Positions 33,329 to 46,713 of a stretch of DNA of 64,000 bases are shown piece after piece. How positions within the stretch are numbered: the stretch's first letter is position 1; every line of letters starts with the position of its first letter. The stretch comes from an uncultured Sphingomonadaceae bacterium. GTDB taxonomy: Bacteria > Pseudomonadota > Alphaproteobacteria > Sphingomonadales > Sphingomonadaceae. The stretch covers positions 1 through 64,000 of the forward strand of contig CAMLGC010000010.1 in the NCBI GenBank assembly GCA_946479505.1, written 5' to 3'. The translations under genes and the position numbers were made by a program. The notes below the pieces were generated by a model that was given only the letters and a program-made list of their open reading frames with translations, ran no database searches and was not told where the DNA came from.

Positions 33329-34447
33329 TCAGCGCACCTCGACCGTGGGCACCACCGACATGCCGGGGCCGATCGGGTAGTCGCGCGGGTCGGGCGCGTT
33401 CTTCGTGTCGAACTCGATCCGCACCGGCACGCGCTGCACGACCTTGACGAAATTGCCGCTCGCATTCTGCGCCGGCAGGATCGAGAACGCCTGGCCTGCG
33501 CCGCGCTGGATCGAATCGACATGGCCTTTGAACGCGACGTCGGGAAAGGCATCGATCTTGATCGAGACCGGTTGGCCGATCCGCATCCGCGTGAGCTGCG
33601 TCTCCTTGAAATTGGCCGTCACCCACATCCGGTCGGGCACGATCGCCATGAGCTGCGACCCGGGCGCGACATAGCTTCCGACGTTGACCTGGCGATTGAC
33701 CACCTGTCCCGCGACCGGCGCCGTCAGCCGCAGATCGCCGAGCGTCACCCTGGCCTGCTCGACCTGCGCGCGCCGTGCCTCGACCACCGCCTCCGCCGCC
33801 GCGACCTGCCGGTGCGCGACCGCGATATCGGCCGCGGCACTGTCGATCTGCTCGCGCGCCGCCGCCGCTTCGGCCGCGCTCGTGCGTGCCTGCGCGCGCG
33901 CCTGATCGAGCTGTTGCGCCGCAACCGCCGCCGGATCGAGCCGCTGGAGCGCGCGATAACGCGCAAGGTCCTTCGCCGCCTTCTCGGCAGCGGCAACGGG
34001 GCTGCGCGCCTGCGCGGCGGCGCGGTCGCGCGCGGCCTCGGCGGCGGCGACCTGCGCGCGCGCGCGCGCCGCTTCGGCACGCGCCTGCTGCACCCCCGCC
34101 TGCGCCTCGACGAGCTGCGCCTCCGGACCCGACGGCTCGATCACGGCGAGCAGCCGCCCGGCCTCGACATGCCGGTTGTCGACCTGCGCGACCGACTTGA
34201 GCGTGCCGCCGACCGTCGGCGCGATCCGCACGATATGCGCGTCGATGAAGGCGTCGTCGGTCGATTCGTACTGGCGCGCATGGAGGTAATAGAGCAGCCC
34301 GCCCACCGCGATCGCCGCGACGACGACGATCAGGATGATCCAGAAGAGCGGCCTGCGGAAGAGCGACGGCTTCTTGCCGCTCTGCTCCTCGCCCTCGTGG
34401 GTGTCGTCCTCGAGGGCGTCGTCTTCCTGCTCGTGCGCGTCGCTCAT
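33329..34447 (-). CDS. emrA: HlyD/EmrA-family periplasmic adaptor
   Basis: A 372-residue membrane-fusion protein. The acidic N-terminal tail precedes one transmembrane helix (FWIILIVVVAAIAVGGLLYYL), then a lipoyl half-motif (STDDAFIDAHIVRIAPTVGG), a long Ala/Arg/Gln-rich coiled-coil hairpin, the second lipoyl half (LTAPVAGQVVNRQVNVGSYV) and a beta-barrel. The ATG overlaps the TetR stop (ATGA), so repressor and pump are translated together. Confidence 0.94.
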   Translation of the reverse strand: MSDAHEQEDDALEDDTHEGEEQSGKKPSLFRRPLFWIILIVVVAAIAVGGLLYYLHARQYESTDDAFIDAHIVRIAPTVGGTLKSVAQVDNRHVEAGRLLAVIEPSGPEAQLVEAQAGVQQARAEAARARAQVAAAEAARDRAAAQARSPVAAAEKAAKDLARYRALQRLDPAAVAAQQLDQARAQARTSAAEAAAAREQIDSAAADIAVAHRQVAAAEAVVEARRAQVEQARVTLGDLRLTAPVAGQVVNRQVNVGSYVAPGSQLMAIVPDRMWVTANFKETQLTRMRIGQPVSIKIDAFPDVAFKGHVDSIQRGAGQAFSILPAQNASGNFVKVVQRVPVRIEFDTKNAPDPRDYPIGPGMSVVPTVEVR

Positions 34448-35076
34448 GCAATCCCCTGTTCGGAAATCAGCCGGTCGAGAATGGCGTCGGTGTTGGCGGC
34501 GATCCGCGCCTTCAGGTCGCGGACGAGGCCGGGATCGTCGAGCGGCCGGCCGAGCACCCGCCCGCAGGTCGCCCGCGCGGCGCGGATCACCACCACCTGC
34601 CCGAACAAGGTCATCACCGCGAGCTGCGCGGCGGCGCGGTCGCGCGCGGCCGTCGCGATGCAGACGAGCTCGACCAGCGTGCCGAGCATCCGCCCCATCG
34701 GCCCCGCCCACAGCCGGTCGAACGCCTCGGTCGGCCGCATCTGCTCGCGCACGATGAACAGCGCCCAGGCTTCGCTACGCTCGCCCGCAAGCTTGTCGAG
34801 CAGCCGCGCGAGCATCGTGTGGATCGCCGCGCGCGCGTCGCCCGGATCGTCGGGCAGCGCCCCGTCCTCGGCGGGCGTGCCCTCGCCGACATCGTCCATC
34901 TGCGAGGCGATATAATCCGCCGCGGCAAGGTAGAGCCCCTCCTTGCCGCCATAATGATAGGTGATCGACGACATGGCGGTGCCCGCCGCCGCCGCGATCC
35001 CGCGCGTGCTCGCGCCGTCGAGCCCCTTCGCGCCGAACTCGCGGATCGCGGTTTCGAGAAGTCGCTCCTGTACCAT
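34444..35076 (-). CDS. TetR/AcrR-family repressor of the efflux operon
   Basis: A 210-residue regulator. The N-terminal helix-turn-helix (AIREFGAKGLDGASTRGIAAAAGTAMSSITYHYGGKEGLY) is classical TetR, and the C-terminal domain resembles the CerR/DUF1956 subgroup with IVREQMRPTEAFDRL. As the first gene of an operon whose promoter region holds a perfect palindrome (35093-35104), it probably represses its own operon. Confidence 0.92.
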   Translation of the reverse strand: MVQERLLETAIREFGAKGLDGASTRGIAAAAGTAMSSITYHYGGKEGLYLAAADYIASQMDDVGEGTPAEDGALPDDPGDARAAIHTMLARLLDKLAGERSEAWALFIVREQMRPTEAFDRLWAGPMGRMLGTLVELVCIATAARDRAAAQLAVMTLFGQVVVIRAARATCGRVLGRPLDDPGLVRDLKARIAANTDAILDRLISEQGIA

Positions 35077-35092
35077 CGCCTCGCGCTAGTTC

Positions 35093-35104
35093 GTTCGATC
35101 GAAC
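35093..35104. promoter_or_regulatory. putative TetR operator
   Basis: The perfect 12-bp palindrome GTTCGATCGAAC lies 17 bp upstream of the TetR start codon, with a partial extension (T...A outside one mismatch). Position and symmetry fit autoregulation; binding is inferred. Confidence 0.6.
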
Positions 35105-35165
35105 AAGACAAGCATGTTCTTTGCGGATCGGCCGGTACCGCGCCGATGCTAAGGCGCCGAAGCGC

Positions 35166-35822
35166 TCACGCCTTCCGGTAGCGCCACAGGAGCAGCGGCC
35201 GCGTCAACGCCAGACCGACGAGGAACCCCGCGATATGCGCACCGATCGCGATCTGCTGCGCGGGGCCGCCGCCGAGCCCCGCGAGCCCGATCAGGAGCTG
35301 CACGCCGATCCATGCCGCCGCGAGCCACGCGACGCGCACGACGCCGCCGGGGATCGGCCCCAGATCGGGCACCTTCTGCTCGCTGAACAGCAGCGCATAG
35401 GCCGCGATCACCGCCGAGATCGCGCCGCTCGCACCGATCATCGGCACCGGCGAATGCAGCGATGTCAGCCATTGTCCGCCCGCCGAGACGTATGCGCCGA
35501 CGACATAGAGCAGTATCAGCCCCTTGGTCCCGAGCCCGCGCTCGACCATCTGCCCGCAATAGACGAACATCACCATGTTGAGCAGTAGATGCGCGTAGCC
35601 GCCGTGGATCAGCGTCGCGGTGAGCGGCGTGATCCACGGCGGGAGCGGCGTGATTCCCGCGCCTGGCGCCACCTGCGCGCCCGAGGCGAGCAGCGGAATG
35701 AATCCGCCGATCACCGCGGCGGCGCTCTCCGCGCCGGCGAAGCTGATGAGCAGCGAAACGAGGATCGTCGCGCCCGCGATCGCGAGCGTCGCGGGGGTTT
35801 CCGAGAAGCGGCCGAGCTTCAC
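35166..35822 (-). CDS. rhomboid-family intramembrane serine protease
   Basis: A 218-residue polytopic membrane protein. It has the HGGYAHLLLNMVMF segment with the oxyanion-type Asn near 82, catalytic GASGA with S132, and H196 in IGAHIAGF. About six helices are predicted. Substrates are unknown. It lies after greA on the same strand. Confidence 0.93.
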   Translation of the reverse strand: MKLGRFSETPATLAIAGATILVSLLISFAGAESAAAVIGGFIPLLASGAQVAPGAGITPLPPWITPLTATLIHGGYAHLLLNMVMFVYCGQMVERGLGTKGLILLYVVGAYVSAGGQWLTSLHSPVPMIGASGAISAVIAAYALLFSEQKVPDLGPIPGGVVRVAWLAAAWIGVQLLIGLAGLGGGPAQQIAIGAHIAGFLVGLALTRPLLLWRYRKA

Positions 35823-35840
35823 GCCAGCCTCACCTCGGCC

Positions 35841-36317
35841 TCAGATGAACTCCACCTTCGACACGAGGTAGTATTTGTCCCCCGAAGGCACCGTCACCTC
35901 GACCTCGTCGTCGGCCTGCCGCCCGATCAGCGCGCGGCCAAGCGGCGAGTTGTACGAGATGCGCCCGCGCTTGGCGTCGGCCTCGGTCTGCCCCACGATC
36001 TGATAGCGGATCGGCTTGTCGTCCTCGTCGAGCAGCGTCACGGTCGCGCCAAACACGATCTTGTCGCCCGAAAGATCGCGCGGGTCGATCACCTGCGCGC
36101 GCGCGAGCTTGTCCTCGATATCGGCGATCGATGCTTCGATCTGGCCCTGGCGCTCCTTGGCGGCGTGGTATTCGGCATTTTCCGAAAGATCGCCGTGCGC
36201 GCGCGCTTCCTCGATCGCATCGACGATCTGCGGGCGCTCTTCCTTGAGGCGCTTGAGGTCGGCGGTGAGCTTCGCATGGCCCTCGGCCAGCATCGGCATC
36301 TTCTCGATCGTCGCCAT
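35841..36317 (-). CDS. greA: transcription elongation factor GreA
   Basis: A 158-residue protein with an N-terminal coiled coil that carries the acidic tip ([20 protein letters not shown]) for transcript cleavage in backtracked polymerase, and a C-terminal FKBP-like domain ([27 protein letters not shown]). It follows carB on the same strand, separated by 84 bp. Confidence 0.98.
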   Translation of the reverse strand: MATIEKMPMLAEGHAKLTADLKRLKEERPQIVDAIEEARAHGDLSENAEYHAAKERQGQIEASIADIEDKLARAQVIDPRDLSGDKIVFGATVTLLDEDDKPIRYQIVGQTEADAKRGRISYNSPLGRALIGRQADDEVEVTVPSGDKYYLVSKVEFI

Positions 36318-36401
36318 AGATTCGTCCCTCGTCCAAACATCCCCCGATCCAAGCGAGCCTGATATCGGCCCGCCCGCACGTCCTTGTCTCATGTTGGGGG
36401 A

Positions 36402-39733
<3,332 letters not shown>

Positions 39734-39734
<1 letters not shown>

Positions 39735-39961
39735 CAGGTTCTCGGCCGCTTAAAAATATATTCGATCTGCGAAGTCTCGCCTGAAGCGATGTGCTCGCTC
39801 GAGTAAGACTGCGGCACCGCTGAGACCAACTCCCAACCGCCCTCGCCCAATTTTTCCAAAACCTCGATCAGCATGTCGCCTTCGAAGTTCGGTTCGGTCC
39901 ACGTCCAACCAGCGTCCGGGCCAAGCCTATGGGCAATTGTAAAGTAATCCCAGCAGCGCAT
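39734..39961 (-). CDS. small DUF4177-like protein between carA and carB
   Basis: A 75-residue protein with [25 protein letters not shown] and a C-terminal IEYIFKRP, matching the DUF4177 pattern (a compact beta-alpha fold with the GWELV segment). Its start shares one base with the carA stop, and its stop shares one base with the carB start (TGATG at both ends), so it is translated between the two subunits. A regulatory or assembly role in the synthase is a guess. Confidence 0.8.
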
Positions 39962-41253
39962 CAGGTCGCGCTCCTCAACATCCCCACGAACCGCTCGAAC
40001 AGATAGAAGCTGTCCTGCGGCCCCGGGCTAGCCTCGGGGTGGTATTGCACGCTGAACGCGGGGCGATCGACGAGCTCCAGTCCGGCATTGCTGCCGTCGA
40101 ACAGCGAGACGTGCGTCTCGCGCACGCCTTCGGGCAGGCTTTCGCGCGTCACCGCGAAGCCGTGGTTCATGCTGGTGATCTCGACCGCGCCGTCGCTGAG
40201 CCGCTTGACCGGATGGTTGGCGCCGCGATGGCCCTGGAACATCTTGGTCGTCCGCGCCCCCACCGCGAGCCCCAGCAACTGGTGCCCCAGGCAGATGCCG
40301 AACAGCGGCTTGCCGGTTTCCAGCAGCTTGCGGATCGTTGGCACGGCGTATTCCGCGGTCGCGGCCGGATCGCCGGGGCCGTTCGACAGGAAGAAGCCGT
40401 CGGGATCGAGCGCCATGATCTGCTCGAAGGTCGCGGTGGCAGGCACGACCGAGACTTTGGCCCCGGCCCTGACGAGATTCCGGAAGATATTGCGCTTGCT
40501 GCCGTAATCGACCGCGACGACGTGGGGTCTTTCAAGCCCCTCCCCTTCAGGGGAGGGGTTGGGGTGGGGGCTATCCTCGGACGACAACGCTTGGGGCACT
40601 CCCCCACCCCCAACCCCTCCCCTGAAGGGGAGGGGCTTGCTGTCGCCCTCATACCCGAACCCCAGCCGCCAGACGCCGCCTTCCCAGCCGTAATCCATCT
40701 CGGTCGACACGACCTTGGCGAGGTCCATGCCTTCCAGGCCCGGCCATGCGCGCGCTTGTCTGAGCAGCAGCTCGACGTCGAACTCGCCCGAGGCCGAATG
40801 CGCGATCACCCCGTTGGGCGCGCCGCCGCTCCTGATCCGCCGCGTCAGCGCGCGCGTGTCGACCCCGGCAAGCCCGATCCGCTCGTGCGCCTTCATCCAC
40901 GCATCGAGCCGCTCGGCGCTGCGGAAGTTGCTCGGCGCGGTCACGTCCTCGCGCACGATCATGCCGAACGCGTGCGGGCTGTCCGCCTCCACATCCTCGG
41001 CGTTGGTGCCGACATTGCCGATATGCGGGAAGGTGAAGGTGATGATCTGCCCGGCATAGGAGGGATCGGTCATCACCTCCTGATAGCCCGTCATCGCGGT
41101 GTTGAAGCACACCTCGCCCACCGCCTGTCCCTCGGCCCCGAACCCGCGGCCCCAGGCAACGGTGCCGTCGGCCAGAACCAATACCCCCGTCGCTCCATTC
41201 GGATCGCAGGCTGATCGGGTCGCAGACACGATCAGACGGTCCGATCCGAACAA
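39961..41253 (-). CDS. carA: carbamoyl-phosphate synthase small subunit, with repeat-derived insertion and disturbed N-terminus
   Basis: The glutaminase subunit. An N-terminal CPSase domain (GVLVLADGTVAWGRGFGA, CFNTAMTGYQEVMTDPSYAGQI) is followed by a class I amidotransferase domain with nucleophile Cys in FGICLGHQLLG and the His/Glu pair in YHPEASPG. About 36 residues (KPLPFRGGVGGGGV...PSPEGEGLE) between the two domains are a translated palindromic repeat. The expected ATG (41291, MADAKPTPAP, with GGAG upstream) is out of frame; in-frame starts are TTG 41253 or GTG 41229, without good ribosome binding sites. Confidence 0.92.
   Translation of the reverse strand: MFGSDRLIVSATRSACDPNGATGVLVLADGTVAWGRGFGAEGQAVGEVCFNTAMTGYQEVMTDPSYAGQIITFTFPHIGNVGTNAEDVEADSPHAFGMIVREDVTAPSNFRSAERLDAWMKAHERIGLAGVDTRALTRRIRSGGAPNGVIAHSASGEFDVELLLRQARAWPGLEGMDLAKVVSTEMDYGWEGGVWRLGFGYEGDSKPLPFRGGVGGGGVPQALSSEDSPHPNPSPEGEGLERPHVVAVDYGSKRNIFRNLVRAGAKVSVVPATATFEQIMALDPDGFFLSNGPGDPAATAEYAVPTIRKLLETGKPLFGICLGHQLLGLAVGARTTKMFQGHRGANHPVKRLSDGAVEITSMNHGFAVTRESLPEGVRETHVSLFDGSNAGLELVDRPAFSVQYHPEASPGPQDSFYLFERFVGMLRSAT
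40533..40639. repeat. palindromic element inside carA
   Basis: A 107-bp element. The left arm begins CAAGCCCCTCCCCTTCAGGG and continues into GGTTGGGGTGGGGG; the right arm is the almost exact complement. The internal loop is about 25 bp. It is translated in frame in the linker between the two domains of CarA. The arm design matches those around the DUF559 gene. Confidence 0.92.
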
Positions 41254-41291
41254 ACAACCGCAGGCGCGGGCGTGGGTTTGGCGTCGGCCAT
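41232..41291 (-). other. out-of-frame start region of carA (19-codon frame)
   Basis: ATG at 41291, with GGAG about ten bases upstream, encodes MADAKPTPAPAVVCSDRTV and a TGA. The first ten residues look like the usual sphingomonad CarA N-terminus, but this frame is off by one from carA. It is either a recent frameshift, a sequence error, or a short upstream ORF. Confidence 0.45.
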
Positions 41292-41424
41292 GAGGCGGGC
41301 ACTCCGGGTCGTAGGTTGGCGATGTCGCTAAGGCTCAGCGGCTAGGCGCGCGAGGCCCTCGCGTCAATCTGTTAAAGCGCGCACGATCCGTCTATCGGGG
41401 CGGTTTACCTTCAGGGGCTCACAC

Positions 41425-41877
41425 ATGATTCGGGACGACATCAAGGCTGCGCTGGTGACCGCCATGAAAGGCGGCGACAAGCAGACTACCGCGACGCTGC
41501 GCCTCGTCCAGTCGGCCATCAAGAACCGCGACATCGAGGCACGCACCCAGGGCCCGGTCGCCGACGACGACGCGCTGGTCGTCGAGGTGCTGCAGAAGAT
41601 GGTCAAGCAGCGCCGCGAATCGATCGAGATGTACGAGAAAGGCAACCGCCAGGAACTCGCCGACGCCGAGGCTGCGGAAGTGACGGTGATCGAACGCTTC
41701 CTCCCCGCCCAGATGAGCGAGGACGAGACCAAGGCCGCGATCGAGACGATCAAGGCGGAGACGGGCGCTGCCGGCATGAAGGACATGGGGCGCGTCATGG
41801 CCGAGCTGAAGGCCCGCCACGGCACCCAGCTCGACATGTCCAAGGCGAGCGGCCTGGTGAAGGCGGCGCTGGGGTGA
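41425..41877 (+). CDS. GatB/YqeY domain-containing protein
   Basis: A 150-residue protein of the YqeY family, related to the tRNA-binding tail domain of GatB (MIRDDIKAALVTAMKGGDK, SAIKNRDIEAR, ERFLPAQMSEDE, GAAGMKDMGRVMAELK). It is commonly found upstream of dnaG in alphaproteobacteria. It may act in amidation-linked tRNA metabolism; function unproven. The stop overlaps the GTG of the DUF559 gene. Confidence 0.92.
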   Translation: MIRDDIKAALVTAMKGGDKQTTATLRLVQSAIKNRDIEARTQGPVADDDALVVEVLQKMVKQRRESIEMYEKGNRQELADAEAAEVTVIERFLPAQMSEDETKAAIETIKAETGAAGMKDMGRVMAELKARHGTQLDMSKASGLVKAALG

Positions 41878-42332
41878 GCAAAGGCGACCTTCCTCCCCTC
41901 CCGCAAGCGGGAGGGGACCGAGGGGTGGGCGCCCGGTTCAGACTAGGCCGTCCGACCGCATTGGCGCGCAAGCTCCGCAACAACACGAACGAGATCGAAG
42001 ACCTGCTCTGGTCACGGTTGCGCCGATCGCAGCTCGGCGGCCTGAAATTCAGCCGGCAGATGCCGATTGCGGGGTTCGTCCTCGATTTCGTCTGTCGCAG
42101 CGCGCGGCTTGCCGTCGAACTCGACGGCAGCCAGCATGCAAACGCAGCGATGTATGACGCTAAACGAACCGCAGTGATCGAGGCGCAGGGTTACCGGGTA
42201 ATCCGCTTCTGGAACAGCGACGTGCTGACGAACATGGACGGGGTGCTGGAGACCATTCTGACCGCTGCGACCAGCGGTGAGCGGGTGCCCACCCCCCAAC
42301 CCCCTCCCGCACGCGGGAGGGGGAGCAGGTGA
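41874..42332 (+). CDS. DUF559 endonuclease-like protein carried between palindromic arms
   Basis: A 152-residue protein with the DUF559 (Vsr-related, PD-(D/E)XK) core. EDLLWSRLRRSQLGGLKFSRQ is followed by the catalytic-type segment with D71 (VLDFVC), E82 and D84 (VELDGSQH), then AYDAKRTAVIEAQGYRVIRFWN-type residues. Its first ~20 and last ~16 residues (PPLPQAGGDRGVG; PTPQPPPARGRGSR) are translated repeat arms. It starts on the gatB stop (GTGA) and ends on the dnaG start (GTGA). The position inside the element suggests a nuclease that acts in the element's mobility; that is inference. Confidence 0.85.
   Translation: MSKGDLPPLPQAGGDRGVGARFRLGRPTALARKLRNNTNEIEDLLWSRLRRSQLGGLKFSRQMPIAGFVLDFVCRSARLAVELDGSQHANAAMYDAKRTAVIEAQGYRVIRFWNSDVLTNMDGVLETILTAATSGERVPTPQPPPARGRGSR
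41893..41930. repeat. left palindromic arm of the DUF559 element
   Basis: CTCCCCTCCCGCAAGCGGGA continues GGGGACCGAGGGGTGGGC. It is inverted relative to the arm at 42287-42325 and follows the same plan as the arms in dnaE, carA and 20861-20956. Confidence 0.88.
42287..42325. repeat. right palindromic arm of the DUF559 element
   Basis: The complement reads CTCCCCCTCCCGCGTGCGGG then AGGGGGTTGGGGGGTGGGC, mirroring the left arm. The GGGAGGGGGAG end lies 3-8 bases before the dnaG GTG start, where it serves as that gene's probable ribosome binding site. Confidence 0.88.
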
Positions 42333-44182
42333 CCCTCTCCCCCCAGTTCCTCGACGAGCTCCGCGCCCGCACGCTCCTCTCCGCGCTCGTCGCCAAGTCG
42401 GTGAAGCTCACCAAGGCCGGCCGCGAGTTCAAAGGCTGTTGCCCGTTCCACAACGAGAAGACGCCGTCGTTCTATGTCAACGACGACAAGGCCTTCTATC
42501 ACTGCTTCGGCTGCGGCGCGCATGGCGATGCGATCCGCTGGATGACCGACCAGCGCGGTCTGCCCTTCATCGACGCGGTCAAGGAGCTCGCCCAGGCCGC
42601 CGGCTTGGACATGCCCGCCCCTGATCCGCGCGCCGCGCAGAAGGCCGAGCGCGCCAAGGGCCTCCACGACGCCTCGGCCGACGCCGCCGACTGGTTCGTC
42701 CAGCAACTGAACGGCATCGCCGGCGCCGAGGCGCGCAGCGTTCTCGAACGGCGCGGCATCTCGTCCGCCACCGCCAAGGCGTTCGCCCTCGGCTACGCGC
42801 CCGATTCGCGTGGGCGCCTCAAGGCCGCGCTCAAGGAATACGGCGACAAGCTCCTCGTCGAGGCCGGCCTGCTGATCGAGGTCGAGGGCAAGGAGCCCTA
42901 CGACCGCTTCCGCGGCCGCCTGATGATCCCGATCCGCGATCCGCGCGGCCGCGTGATCGCGTTCGGCGGCCGCATCATCGGCGAGGGTGAACCAAAGTAT
43001 CTCAACTCCCCCGAAACCCCGCTCTTCGACAAGGGCCGGACGCTCTACAATCTCGATCGCGCCGCCCCCGCCAGCCGCAAAACCGGCCGCCTGCTCGTGG
43101 TCGAAGGCTATATGGACGTGATCGCCCTCGCCCAGGCGGGGATCGAGGAAGCCGTCGCCCCCTTGGGCACCGCGCTCACCGAAGGACAGCTCGAACGCCT
43201 GTGGCGCCTCGTCGACGTGCCGATCCTCTGCTTCGACGGCGACGCCGCGGGGCAGAAGGCCGCGATCCGCGCCGCCACCCGCGCGCTGCCGATGCTCGCC
43301 CCCGGCCGCAGCCTCGCCTTCGCGACGCTGCCGCAAGGCCTCGACCCCGACGATCTCGTCCGCCAGCGCGGGACCGCAGCCTTCGAGGCGCTGCTTGGCC
43401 AGGCCGAGCCGCTCGCGAACCGCCTGTGGGCATACGAGCTCGCCACCGAGCCGCTCGATACCCCCGAGCAGCGCGCCGGCCTGCGCCAACGCCTTACCGA
43501 GCGCGCCGAGACGATCGCCGACCGCAACGTCCGCGCCGAATATCTCGCCGAGTTCCGCCGCCGCTTCGACGAGCAGTTCGCGCCCAAGCGCCGCCCCTTC
43601 GTTCCCGCCGGCCAACGCAAGAACGGCCGCTGGGTGCCGGCGCCGGCCCCCGTCACGGCACAGGCGAAGGCGGTCCAGGCGCAGGGCATCGACCCGATCC
43701 TCGCTCGCGCGGTGCTCGTCGGCCTGATCCGCCACCCGGCCGAGATCGCGCGCCATGTCGAGGTGCTGGGCTCGCTCCGGCTCGCCGGCGGCGCGCTCGG
43801 GCGATTGTTCGAGGCGGTGGTCGATCTTGCCCTCGAAGATCAGGCGCTTGATAGCGCGAACCTGCTCACCATATTGGCGACGTCCGGATTTGACTCGGTT
43901 GCTACCGATTTGCTGAGGGCCGACACCCTGCCCTTCTCCTTCACCCAGAAGACAGGCGACGCTGCGCGCGCCTGCGCTGACCTGAACGAGGCGATTGCGG
44001 TGCTGGTGGCGGGTCCGGAGGTGGACCAGGCGCTCGCCGTCGCGACGGCGGCGTTGCAGGCCGATGCCACGGAGGAAGCCTTTGCGCGCCAGAATGCGTT
44101 GGTGCGCGAGCAGGCGGCACTCCGCGTGCGGCTTGCAAATCTGGTGCTGGCGGACGAAGACGACGAAACTCTTGATGCTTGA
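42329..44182 (+). CDS. dnaG: DNA primase
   Basis: A 617-residue primase. The N-terminal CHC2 zinc-binding domain (CCPFHNEKTPSFYVNDD, then YHCFGCGAHGD) is followed by the RNAP-basal/Toprim core with VVEGYMDV and the acidic FDGDAAGQKA, and a C-terminal helicase-interaction domain. It makes RNA primers for replication. The GTG start overlaps the DUF559 stop; the ribosome binding site comes from the repeat arm. rpoD follows after 9 bp. Confidence 0.97.
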   Translation: MTLSPQFLDELRARTLLSALVAKSVKLTKAGREFKGCCPFHNEKTPSFYVNDDKAFYHCFGCGAHGDAIRWMTDQRGLPFIDAVKELAQAAGLDMPAPDPRAAQKAERAKGLHDASADAADWFVQQLNGIAGAEARSVLERRGISSATAKAFALGYAPDSRGRLKAALKEYGDKLLVEAGLLIEVEGKEPYDRFRGRLMIPIRDPRGRVIAFGGRIIGEGEPKYLNSPETPLFDKGRTLYNLDRAAPASRKTGRLLVVEGYMDVIALAQAGIEEAVAPLGTALTEGQLERLWRLVDVPILCFDGDAAGQKAAIRAATRALPMLAPGRSLAFATLPQGLDPDDLVRQRGTAAFEALLGQAEPLANRLWAYELATEPLDTPEQRAGLRQRLTERAETIADRNVRAEYLAEFRRRFDEQFAPKRRPFVPAGQRKNGRWVPAPAPVTAQAKAVQAQGIDPILARAVLVGLIRHPAEIARHVEVLGSLRLAGGALGRLFEAVVDLALEDQALDSANLLTILATSGFDSVATDLLRADTLPFSFTQKTGDAARACADLNEAIAVLVAGPEVDQALAVATAALQADATEEAFARQNALVREQAALRVRLANLVLADEDDETLDA

Positions 44183-44191
44183 GGGCAATTG

Positions 44192-46237
<2,046 letters not shown>

Positions 46238-46285
46238 TCCAGCTCGTTACCTTGCGGTCGTACGTCTTTGCATGGACATGATTGA

Positions 46286-46312
46286 CTCACGCGAAGACGC
46301 GAAGGCGCAAAG
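46286..46312. repeat. left inverted repeat flanking the GxxExxY gene
   Basis: 27 bp, beginning CTCACGCGAAGACGCGAAGG. It matches the complement of 46701-46727 at 24 of 27 positions by my count. It lies 48 bp after the rpoD stop and ends just before the GxxExxY ribosome binding site. Confidence 0.85.
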
Positions 46313-46320
46313 GGGTCATG

Positions 46321-46713
46321 ATGGACGTGGAGGGGCTTGCAACGACTGCGGTCGATTGCGGATTCAAGCTGCATCAGCGGCTCGGACCGGGATTGCTCGA
46401 ATCGGTATATGAGGCGGTCTTGGCGGACAGCCTTGTCCGCCGCGGCCTTTATGTCGAGCGGCAGAAGCCGATCCCAATTCGGTTCGACGGCGTGATGCTC
46501 AACGAAGGCTTTCGCGCCGATCTTCTCGTCGAGGGCAGACTGCTGATTGAGTTGAAGTCCGTCGAGCGCATCGCGCCGGTGCATGGCAAGCAGGTGCTCA
46601 CCTATTTACGATTGATGTCCTTGCCGCTAGGCCTGCTGATGAATTTCGGCGCGGCAACCTTTCGCGAGGGCATCAAACGCATCGCAAACAATCACAACAA
46701 CTTTGCGTCTTAG
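46321..46713 (+). CDS. GxxExxY-family protein (PD-(D/E)XK-like)
   Basis: A 130-residue protein with the defining motif G24-L-L-E27-S-V-Y30 and a PD-(D/E)XK-like core: D67 in FRADLLV, then E77-L-K79 in LLIELKS. This family is of unknown function and widespread in bacteria. The ATG at 46321 has AAGGGG upstream, partly supplied by the left inverted repeat. The gene fills almost the whole interval between the two 27-bp inverted repeats, so gene plus repeats form a 442-bp cassette. Confidence 0.9.
   Translation: MDVEGLATTAVDCGFKLHQRLGPGLLESVYEAVLADSLVRRGLYVERQKPIPIRFDGVMLNEGFRADLLVEGRLLIELKSVERIAPVHGKQVLTYLRLMSLPLGLLMNFGAATFREGIKRIANNHNNFAS

Noticed and set aside
41893..42325. REP/RAYT system
   Set aside because: The encoded protein is DUF559 (PD-(D/E)XK-like), with no Y1-type HUH tyrosine transposase motif.
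46261..46285. Target-site duplication around the GxxExxY cassette
   Set aside because: I compared the bases just outside both inverted repeats and found no convincing direct repeat.
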